The translations under genes were made by a program, and so were the position numbers. From Anaerolineales bacterium (GTDB lineage: Bacteria > Chloroflexota > Anaerolineae > Anaerolineales > Villigracilaceae), in contig JAEURJ010000016.1 in NCBI GenBank assembly GCA_016789305.1, positions 218,618-282,617 of the forward strand: a stretch of 64,000 nucleotides of DNA. The letters are read 5' to 3'. Below the pieces are notes generated by a model. That model was given only the letters and a program-made list of their open reading frames with translations. It did not search any database and was not told the origin of the DNA. The first letter of the stretch is position 1. Every line of letters begins with the position of its first letter. This document shows, piece after piece, positions 58,016 through 64,000 of the stretch.

Positions 58016-59584
58016 TTATTCCTCTGTGGTCAGGTTATTTTGTTGGAGCCATTTGGTTAACTCGGAAAAATAAAGCACACGCGGCGAATACGGAATCTCG
58101 GCAAAATATCCGTGTGCTGATTCGTTGAGATTATGATCTCCATTCGGAAGAATTACGTACGAGAAATTATCCTTGCCTGAATCTATTAACGCCTGTAAAT
58201 TCTCCGCACTGACAGTTACAGGCACGCTCTTATCCACGCTGCCCCACAACCATAGGCCGGGCTGAGTAAGTTCAGTGATCACAGGGATGGGGTCGACACC
58301 GCCTGGTTTCATCTCGCGCAAGGTCTGGTCAAGTTGTTCAGCATCATAAGTTGTGGCTGTATCACCATCGTTTGTGACAGAACTATATCGATCCTCCTGC
58401 GCGAACGAGAGTACCGGGCCTGACTGAATCACAAAGAAATCCACATTATCAGATTCAGCAGCTGCAACTGGAATCACCCAACCGGCCTGACTTCCCCCGA
58501 TCAAACCTATTTTCGTCGAATCGATCTCGGGACGGGTGGATAAATACTCTCCACCTGCAACCGCATCCGAAGCGATCAAATTGATATTGGCTTCGTTTGG
58601 GCTTTCGCGATATACACCCTCCGAATCACCCACGCCACGTTTGTCATAGGTTAATAATGCAATTCCCTGACTAATCATATAGTGAGCCAATACTTGTTGA
58701 CCGAAACCATCCTTCACCCCCGGTTCTGACCCATGTAGCATCATGAATGCCGCGTGGGGTTCGGGTATTTCAGGTGAAGTGAGAAGGCCTGCCATCACGG
58801 CTCCATCGGCGCTGGTAAATGTCACATCTTCTGTTGAGTAATTTACACGATCAGCGAATTGTCCTGAAGTGGAAGATGGGGTAATTCCATCCAGACCATC
58901 CCACCACATTAAACCGGTTGCATTGCCTTGTTCATCCGTGATGAATTGAATACGGCTGGATAACGGCGCGCCCACCACCCGCAGGGCGCCTACTGCGAAA
59001 GTAAAATCATCCAACGGATACAGACCACGCGAATTTCCATTCGAAAAATCCGTCATCGTCAGGCCGGCGTGAAAAAATTGCAGGCCGTTTGATTCAAAAC
59101 TGGGACCGAGAATAATGCTCAGCATGCGCCCGGATTCGAATCTATACACACCACCATACTTTACCAGTCTGGAGGTTTCGACAGAGGCAATGGGTGTGAA
59201 TTTTATCGGAAGGGTTTCACCATCCCAATGCAATTCACCCGATAATATTCCTGTAGACAGAGAACCTGTGAATTCAATATCCTTGAACGGATCAGCCCGC
59301 CTGCCTGTTGCAGAGAATCGAATTACTTCTGCTTCCTGAGTAAGAGTCAAAGGCGTGGCAGCAGTTCGAGGTTCAACGTTCAAGGTGGAATTTGATCCGT
59401 CGAAGTTCAACACGACGGATTGAGTTATGCCATTTGCCAATGTCAGGCCGCCGAGCCACTCACCCGTCAGTGAAGAACGGGTGGAAAAATAAGCTGGTGT
59501 AGGACTTAATGCGGGAGATAAGGCAGGCTTGGCACAGGCTGTGAGCAAACTGAGCAGGAAAAGAGCATGGAAGAAGATACGCAT
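58016..59584 (-). CDS. Secreted lipoprotein alpha/beta hydrolase with N-terminal beta domain
   Basis: 522 residues from the ATG at 59584 (MRIFFHALFLLSLLTAC, lipobox LTAC); an earlier ATG at 59611 is less suitable for export. A beta-rich domain (~40-270) precedes an alpha/beta hydrolase domain with FMMLHGSEPG, LLTYDKRGVGDSEG, LIGGSQAGWVIPVAA (nucleophile Ser), WGSVDKSVPV (Asp) and NGDHNL (His). It probably cleaves an ester outside the cell. TATACT ends 5 nt before the ATG with no SD. It is coupled to the propeller lipoprotein. Confidence 0.85.
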   Translation of the reverse strand: MRIFFHALFLLSLLTACAKPALSPALSPTPAYFSTRSSLTGEWLGGLTLANGITQSVVLNFDGSNSTLNVEPRTAATPLTLTQEAEVIRFSATGRRADPFKDIEFTGSLSTGILSGELHWDGETLPIKFTPIASVETSRLVKYGGVYRFESGRMLSIILGPSFESNGLQFFHAGLTMTDFSNGNSRGLYPLDDFTFAVGALRVVGAPLSSRIQFITDEQGNATGLMWWDGLDGITPSSTSGQFADRVNYSTEDVTFTSADGAVMAGLLTSPEIPEPHAAFMMLHGSEPGVKDGFGQQVLAHYMISQGIALLTYDKRGVGDSEGVYRESPNEANINLIASDAVAGGEYLSTRPEIDSTKIGLIGGSQAGWVIPVAAAESDNVDFFVIQSGPVLSFAQEDRYSSVTNDGDTATTYDAEQLDQTLREMKPGGVDPIPVITELTQPGLWLWGSVDKSVPVTVSAENLQALIDSGKDNFSYVILPNGDHNLNESAHGYFAEIPYSPRVLYFSELTKWLQQNNLTTEE

Positions 59585-59669
59585 ATTGCAGTATATTCTT
59601 CCAAACTTCATTCCTCCCCATACTGGGGAAGGGTATTCAGATAAAAAAAGTGTGGTCCTCTGGGAGGGT

Positions 59670-60044
59670 CTATGACTTGAGTTGTCTTCCCAAATAGGGG
59701 ATGGTCAACGCGGCAAAGAATGCAGAAAGTCCAAATAAGATGGAAGGTACCAACCAGCGGGAATTCACGAGAAAATCCTGGTAAGCAAGGATGCTTTGTT
59801 TGCGGATTTCCATCACCATTACGGGGGGGAGATTTTGAATCGCAAAGAACAACGCCCCCACACATAACGCGATCACGAGTGAAATCACAAAGTCATTGCG
59901 TGCAAAGAGGACAGGGCGATCATCTTTTTGAATGCGGGCCATGACATTTGCCGTGAGACTGCGCGGCATCGGCGCGAGCGGAATATTCGTCAACGCATCT
60001 TCGATGATCGCATTTTCTTCCTCGGGGGTTAAGCGGTGATCCAT
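59670..60044 (-). CDS. Putative anti-sigma factor, two-helix membrane protein
   Basis: 124 residues. A cytoplasmic ~50-residue segment (MDHRLTPEEENAIIEDALTNIPLAPMPRSLTANVMARI) is followed by two transmembrane helices (~52-70 and 97-115). There is no zinc-binding HxxxCxxC motif. Its start overlaps the sigma-factor stop by 16 nt, which is the usual arrangement for ECF sigma/anti-sigma pairs. The role is inferred from this context. Confidence 0.7.
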   Translation of the reverse strand: MDHRLTPEEENAIIEDALTNIPLAPMPRSLTANVMARIQKDDRPVLFARNDFVISLVIALCVGALFFAIQNLPPVMVMEIRKQSILAYQDFLVNSRWLVPSILFGLSAFFAALTIPYLGRQLKS

Positions 60045-60595
60045 GAGTCCTCCAAATGTACGAGCGCATTTCGCAGTTGTGCCTTCGCACGGAAAATGCC
60101 GGTTTTGACCGTACCCAGCGGCAGGTTAAGAGTCGAGGCGATCTCTTCGTAGGAGAGTTCGTTTTGATAGCGTAAGTTGATCAGCAGGCGGTAATTCTCA
60201 TCCAGTTCTTCCATCGCGCGATGCAAATGGCTTCGTGTTTCATTGGATTCGAATTCTTTTGCCGGGGAGTTGAAGCCGGGTTCGGGAATGTCTTCCATCA
60301 CATCATCGCCGAGATCATTTAGGGAACGTCGCAGGTTGGGCAGGCGGTTGTAGCACAGATTGGTGACAATGCGATACAGCCAGGTGCGGAATTGCGACTG
60401 GCCTTTGAAATTGGGCAGCGCCGTCCAGGCGCGCACGAAGGTCTCCTGTGCCAGGTCAAGCGCCTCGTTTTCGTCTTTCACGACGCGCAAGGCAAGGTTG
60501 TAGACATATTGTTGATTGGCGTCCACGAGTGCGGCAAAGGCATCGTGATCGCCTTTCTGCGCACGTTGAATGAGGGTGGCTTCGGATTCCGACAT
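60029..60595 (-). CDS. ECF-family RNA polymerase sigma factor
   Basis: 188 residues. Region 2 (FAALVDANQQYVYNLALRVV, DLAQETFVRAWTAL, FRTWLYRIVTNLCYN) and region 4 (LRYQNELSYEEIASTLNLPLG, KTGIFRAKAQLRNAL) are complete. It recognises stress-type promoters and is probably held by the membrane protein encoded downstream. The divergent DUF4097 gene, 300 bp away, is a plausible target. Confidence 0.93.
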   Translation of the reverse strand: MSESEATLIQRAQKGDHDAFAALVDANQQYVYNLALRVVKDENEALDLAQETFVRAWTALPNFKGQSQFRTWLYRIVTNLCYNRLPNLRRSLNDLGDDVMEDIPEPGFNSPAKEFESNETRSHLHRAMEELDENYRLLINLRYQNELSYEEIASTLNLPLGTVKTGIFRAKAQLRNALVHLEDSWITA

Positions 60596-60665
60596 GGCTT
60601 CTACAGGGTTAGACAGGGAAAACAGGGAAAAGTTTCAGGCAATTTTTTACCAAACAAAACCTAAT

Positions 60666-60735
60666 GAACCGCAGAGAACGCCAAGAACCGCCAAGGTAAG
60701 GCTTTTCTTCGCGCACTTTGCGCGCTTCGCGGTTA
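60666..60735. repeat. Imperfect inverted repeat in the sigma/DUF4097 intergenic region
   Basis: AACCGCAGAG at the left and CTTCGCGGTT at the right are imperfect complements, and GCGCACTTTGCGC forms an inner partial dyad. The remaining ~290-bp gap holds no gene. Confidence 0.4.
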
Positions 60736-60894
60736 GATCAACTTGAAACTTTTTCGCTCCCAGCCTGTCAAACATAATAAGAATATCACACCGCTTGTGT
60801 CATAAACAAGTAAGCTTCTAAATGGCTTTATGAGCCAAAATCCAAATTTCAAGTTTACCGAATCTGCGGTACTGTGTATACAAGGAGAACGAAA

Positions 60895-62193
60895 ATGAAA
60901 AGACCCGTTGTAATCACTCTTTTAGTCATCGCGCTTGTGCTGGTCTGTGTCGGCATTGGCTCGGTCGTTTATTTTTCCAATGGCTTCCAAACCAACAATC
61001 CATTTGACAGGAACAACATCCCTTCAGTATTGGAGGAAAGCAAAACCCTCAAGGTGGATGTGGAGAAGCCGGTCACTTTAAAGGTGAATGACGCTGCAGG
61101 CGACGTCACCGTCACCGGAGGCGATGTGGAAACCGTGCAAGTCAAGGCGATCAAAACCGCCTACGACTCCACCCAGGCCCGAGCCGACGAAGAAGTGAAA
61201 ACCATCAAATTCACAGTCGAACAGACGGGCAATTCCATTACCATCAAATATGAAATACCCAAGTCCATGAACATCCGCAACAATATCAACACTGTGGATT
61301 TCATCATCACCGTCCCCAATGAAACTTCCGTGGATGTGGATACCAGTTTCGGTGAAGTCAATGTCTCCGGCACAAAAGGGAGCGTGGCGATTTCCAATGA
61401 CTTTGGCGACGTGACCACTGAAAACATAGAAGGCGCGTTATCCGTGGACAGCAATAGCGGCAAGATCACAGCCACTTCCATCAAGGCAGGCAATGCAGAT
61501 GTCGACCTGCAAACGGACTTCGGCTCGATCATCCTGCAAAAGGTCAACGCGAAAAATATCACGGCACAATCCAACAGCGGCACGATCGACTTAAGCGATG
61601 TGAAAGCCACAGGCGATATATTCACGAAATCAGATTTTGGCGACATCAAATATGAGAACGGATCGGCTGCTTCCCTCGATTTGGAAACCAACAGCGGCAA
61701 GGTATCTCTTACCAAGTTGAAAATCACCAAGGAATTAAAAGTAGATAACGACTTTGGCGAGATCGAACTGACTCAGGCCATGGCTGGTTCCTATGACCTG
61801 CACACAAACAGCGGTTCGATCACGGTGGATGGCGCAAAAGGCAAACTCAAGGCGTACACAGATTTTGGCGGCATCAGCATCACGAACGCGGAATCTGTGA
61901 CATTGGATGTCAAGACCAACAGTGGAACCGTTGATTTCAGCGGCTCGCTTGGCGAAGGTCCGCACATGGTGAAATCCGACTTTGGCGAGATCAACATGAG
62001 TCTGCCCGCAGATTCAAAACTGAACGTGGATCTCAACACGGATTTTGGCGGCATCAGCTCGGATATCCCGCTCACTGTCACACTCACAGGTGAAACCGAC
62101 AACGAACATCAAGTGGGTACGATGAATGGCGGCGGCGACCAGCTTACGGTTCAAACAAATAGCGGCGGCATCAGCATCAAGGCCATCAAGTAA
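60895..62193 (+). CDS. DUF4097-family membrane-anchored beta-helix protein
   Basis: 432 residues from the ATG at 60895 (AAGGAG 7 nt upstream). An N-terminal transmembrane anchor (~5-29) is followed by a long right-handed beta-helix-like region. Here ~20-residue repeats alternate DFG[DES]I and NSG[KST]I motifs (NDFGDV, SNSGKI, TDFGSI, SNSGTI, SDFGDI, TNSGKV and so on to the end). DUF4097 proteins are putative adhesins or envelope-stress sensors. The location beside an ECF sigma/anti-sigma pair suggests it belongs to that regulon. Confidence 0.88.
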   Translation: MKRPVVITLLVIALVLVCVGIGSVVYFSNGFQTNNPFDRNNIPSVLEESKTLKVDVEKPVTLKVNDAAGDVTVTGGDVETVQVKAIKTAYDSTQARADEEVKTIKFTVEQTGNSITIKYEIPKSMNIRNNINTVDFIITVPNETSVDVDTSFGEVNVSGTKGSVAISNDFGDVTTENIEGALSVDSNSGKITATSIKAGNADVDLQTDFGSIILQKVNAKNITAQSNSGTIDLSDVKATGDIFTKSDFGDIKYENGSAASLDLETNSGKVSLTKLKITKELKVDNDFGEIELTQAMAGSYDLHTNSGSITVDGAKGKLKAYTDFGGISITNAESVTLDVKTNSGTVDFSGSLGEGPHMVKSDFGEINMSLPADSKLNVDLNTDFGGISSDIPLTVTLTGETDNEHQVGTMNGGGDQLTVQTNSGGISIKAIK

Positions 62194-62231
62194 AATAGGA
62201 GGGCGTGGAATGAAATCCACGCCCTCCTATT
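62194..62231 (+). terminator. Intrinsic terminator after the DUF4097 gene
   Basis: Stem AATAGGAGGGCGTGGA / TCCACGCCCTCCTATT with a short loop. The following tail ATTTTC is only weakly T-rich. Confidence 0.8.
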
Positions 62232-62250
62232 ATTTTCGAAAGGAAATCGC

Positions 62251-62586
62251 ATGAACGATATCTTCCCCTGCCTTGGTGTCGTCGCCACCCTTGCCATCAT
62301 CTTTGGCTTTCTCGCTTTCCTGCGTTACATGAGCTACAAGGAAACCATCGCTCTCGCAGAAAAAGGATTGGCCCGTCCGCAGACGAAATCCGGCAAAGGA
62401 TTGCTTCGCTGGGGAATTGTCATCGCCGCGCTGGGCCTCGCCCTCTCCCTTGGACTCTATCCCATCGGCTTTTCCTCTGGAGAAGACTACCCGCTTCACC
62501 TCGGACCCTGGATGCTGGGCGGCTTCGTCCCACTTTTCCTCGGCCTTGGCCTGATTCTCCTTCATTATCTAACGGATAAAGAGTAA
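62251..62586 (+). CDS. Small membrane protein, DUF6249-like
   Basis: 111 residues with three hydrophobic segments (~8-25, 50-70, 85-106). The first loop YMSYKETIALAEKGLARP matches the pattern of small proteins (DUF6249 type) often found beside ECF sigma/anti-sigma and DUF4097 genes. Function is unknown. GAAAGGAAATCGC precedes the ATG. Confidence 0.65.
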   Translation: MNDIFPCLGVVATLAIIFGFLAFLRYMSYKETIALAEKGLARPQTKSGKGLLRWGIVIAALGLALSLGLYPIGFSSGEDYPLHLGPWMLGGFVPLFLGLGLILLHYLTDKE

Positions 62587-62669
62587 ACACCAAAAGTCCT
62601 GGTTTTCGACCCTGATAGGGTTTGAGAGTCCAGCGGGATAGAATTAGCCTATCGAAAGGAACGGCTATC

Positions 62670-63080
62670 ATGGAAATCCCAAGGCACTGGCGTCTCAAAA
62701 AACAACGATATGGATTGGTTGGTGAGGTTTGTCCTCACTGTGATCACAAGATCTTCCCTCCCCGCGATGTATGCCCAAACTGCGGGGACGAGGCAAAAGA
62801 ACAATTTGCATTCAGCGGCAAGGGTGAAGTTTATTCCTACACCACTGTTTATGAAGCCCCTGCTGGATACGATGCAAATGCTCCCTACACTGTAGCCATC
62901 GTAAAACTCGAGGAAGGCCCGATGCTTACCGCGCAATTGACCGACGTGGATAATTCCGCCGTCGAGATCGGCATGCCCGTGGAAATGGTCACCCGCAAGA
63001 TGCGCAACGACGGCGATGAGCGCGGATTGATCGTTTACGGGTATAAGTTTCGCCCCGCCTGGAATATGCCGCAGGGCTAA
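62670..63080 (+). CDS. DUF35-family Zn-ribbon/OB-fold acyl-CoA-binding protein
   Basis: 136 residues from the ATG at 62670 (AAAGGA upstream). A rubredoxin-like zinc ribbon (CPHC at ~21-24 and CPNC at ~35-38) is followed by an OB-fold (GKGEVYSYTTVYEAPAGYD, YTVAIVKLEEGPMLTAQLTD, VTRKMRNDGDERG). In archaea DUF35 bridges thiolase and HMG-CoA synthase and shares their CoA site. The mevalonate genes lie 6 kb upstream, so a similar role is plausible. Its 3' end is overlapped by 92 nt of an antisense recombinase frame. Confidence 0.88.
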   Translation: MEIPRHWRLKKQRYGLVGEVCPHCDHKIFPPRDVCPNCGDEAKEQFAFSGKGEVYSYTTVYEAPAGYDANAPYTVAIVKLEEGPMLTAQLTDVDNSAVEIGMPVEMVTRKMRNDGDERGLIVYGYKFRPAWNMPQG

Positions 63081-64000
63081 GGTTCTCTAAACCAGCATCT
63101 TGATCGAGGATCTTGAGTAGATCTAAATGAATAACAACATCTAACTCTCGGTTTCTGTTGATTTTAACTTCCTCAACCAAGGTATCTACAACCTGTTTTC
63201 TGAGCAAGAACACTCTATGTCGCTCCTCATCAGTTTGAGGAGCGGCTTCTTTTAACTCCAAGACGCCAGACTGTAAATCTGTCAAGTACTCCTCAAATTT
63301 CGCCTCCCAGTTATTGAGCGCGTTGATATTTATCGTCTGACCTAATGCAGCCAAGTCGCGCTTGTAACTGATTTCTTGCAACGTTAAAGTCGCTAATTGT
63401 TGTTCCATATCATTGGTTGTAAATTTCCCTTCTCTTGCTTGAGTAATAGCCCATTGACGGTCATGATTGATCCTCTGAAGCTGCTTTTCGATTCTGTCCC
63501 TTTCTTCATGAAGATTAGAGGCATTTGCACGAAGTTGATCAACCAAATCTATCGCTTGTGAAAGCAGGTATTCAGGCTTGTCGAGAGCGCGGCAAATCTT
63601 TTCCCAGGCTTCTTCATCAGCCTTTTTAGCACCTATATGTCTTGGACAATCGGGTGAAACAAGATCTTTGTGATTCTGACGACAAAAGTAAACGCCCGTC
63701 GTTGTCTTTCTCTCGACCAGCACACCTTTCCGATTCTTTCGGGTCTTTTGAGTTCTCGCGCCCCACTTATTGCCACAGTCACATTTTAGTACCCCACCGA
63801 GCAGGTAATCGTGGTGAACACGACGAGCAGGATATGTTTTTTTTCGTGCCCTCATTTCCCTAAAGCTATCATAGGTTGCAATATCAATAATTGGCTCCAC
63901 CGGTATTTCAAAAAGCTCTCCTTTTCTTGACTGAATTTTCAATCCATAAGCATATTCCTTGGCGGACTTAAGGATTGCCTGAATACTGGATCGAGCCCAG
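62989..64000 (-). CDS. Large serine recombinase, C-terminal part (N-terminus beyond the window)
   Basis: The frame is open to the window edge (it reads WARSSIQAILKSAKEYAYGLK before the internal TTG). Residues show the recombinase domain end, a zinc-ribbon domain (LLGGVLKCDCGNKWGARTQ ... FCRQNHKDLVSPDCP) and a long coiled coil (~120-230), the usual C-terminal half of large serine integrases. The Ser-containing resolvase domain should lie outside. The last ~30 codons run antisense through the 3' end of the DUF35 gene, which is unusual. The true end may have been altered by integration at that point. Confidence 0.85.
   Translation of the reverse strand, partial: WARSSIQAILKSAKEYAYGLKIQSRKGELFEIPVEPIIDIATYDSFREMRARKKTYPARRVHHDYLLGGVLKCDCGNKWGARTQKTRKNRKGVLVERKTTTGVYFCRQNHKDLVSPDCPRHIGAKKADEEAWEKICRALDKPEYLLSQAIDLVDQLRANASNLHEERDRIEKQLQRINHDRQWAITQAREGKFTTNDMEQQLATLTLQEISYKRDLAALGQTININALNNWEAKFEEYLTDLQSGVLELKEAAPQTDEERHRVFLLRKQVVDTLVEEVKINRNRELDVVIHLDLLKILDQDAGLENLSPAAYSRRGETYTRKRSIRAHRRRCASCG
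63081..64000. mobile_element. Putative edge of an integrated element carrying a serine integrase
   Basis: The integrase gene reads toward, and into, the end of the DUF35 gene, which ends at 63080. Serine integrases normally sit next to their attachment site, so one end of the element probably lies close to 63080. The other end is outside the window. The att core cannot be defined without the second junction. Confidence 0.45.

Overview
The window reads as a chromosomal segment of a member of the Chloroflexota, probably class Anaerolineae. The evidence is the gene content rather than any single marker: an archaeal-type mevalonate cluster, VanW and LCP envelope proteins, DUF92, polymer-forming bactofilin, Thr/Pro-rich lipoproteins, moderate GC, and many short palindromic intergenic repeats. 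The taxonomic call is inference.

Layout. 1-13 kb: the tail of a secreted peptidase, a cold-shock protein, an SDR epimerase, a DNA glycosylase, fabI, a FecR-type lipoprotein with an 8-bp repeat across its start, a bactofilin, a ProRS-like protein without its catalytic core, a sugar aminotransferase and assorted membrane proteins and oxidoreductases. 13-21 kb (minus strand): a six-gene run from glpK and glpD through a GT2 glycosyltransferase, a histidine phosphatase and a ketopantoate-reductase-like gene to a TGS-type uridine kinase. 21-26 kb: prfC, then katG divergent from oxyR with a well-formed OxyR operator between them, then fmt. 26-32 kb: two DUF4870 proteins and an envelope operon (VanW, Trm112-like, HEAT, LCP). 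32-35 kb: a DsbA-like protein, a two-gene methyltransferase/nuclease pair and an SH3 lipoprotein. 35.4-36.1 kb: a gene-free stretch with ten tandem 21-bp repeats. 36-39.6 kb: a four-gene ABC export operon. 39.7-45.7 kb (minus strand): tRNA-Asn, glpX and the housekeeping row rpsB-tsf-pyrH-frr-uppS-cdsA. 45.8-50.8 kb: an internally duplicated membrane protein, dnaA and a GAF histidine kinase. 50.9-56.9 kb: HMG-CoA reductase, a MerB-like gene interrupted by an in-frame TGA, a small membrane-anchored protein, HMG-CoA synthase, an acetylxylan-esterase-like hydrolase and a thiolase homologue. 57-62.6 kb: two secreted lipoproteins and an ECF sigma/anti-sigma module with DUF4097 and small membrane proteins. 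62.7-64 kb: a DUF35 protein and the C-terminal part of a large serine recombinase, probably the edge of an integrated element.

How the genes fit together. Thiolase-like protein, HMG-CoA synthase and HMG-CoA reductase would supply mevalonate for isoprenoids, and uppS and cdsA use isoprenoid and phospholipid precursors for the envelope. GlpK and GlpD feed glycerol into glycolysis and the respiratory chain, and glpX provides the gluconeogenic step. OxyR/KatG handle peroxide. 

The most notable points are a MerB-like gene whose TGA falls at the expected second catalytic cysteine and is followed by a GGUC-loop hairpin resembling a bacterial SECIS, the core-less ProRS, the probable phase-variable lipoprotein, and a thiolase homologue lacking the nucleophilic cysteine. 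Several genes have a TATAAT-like hexamer 5-9 nt before the ATG, which suggests leaderless mRNAs are common.
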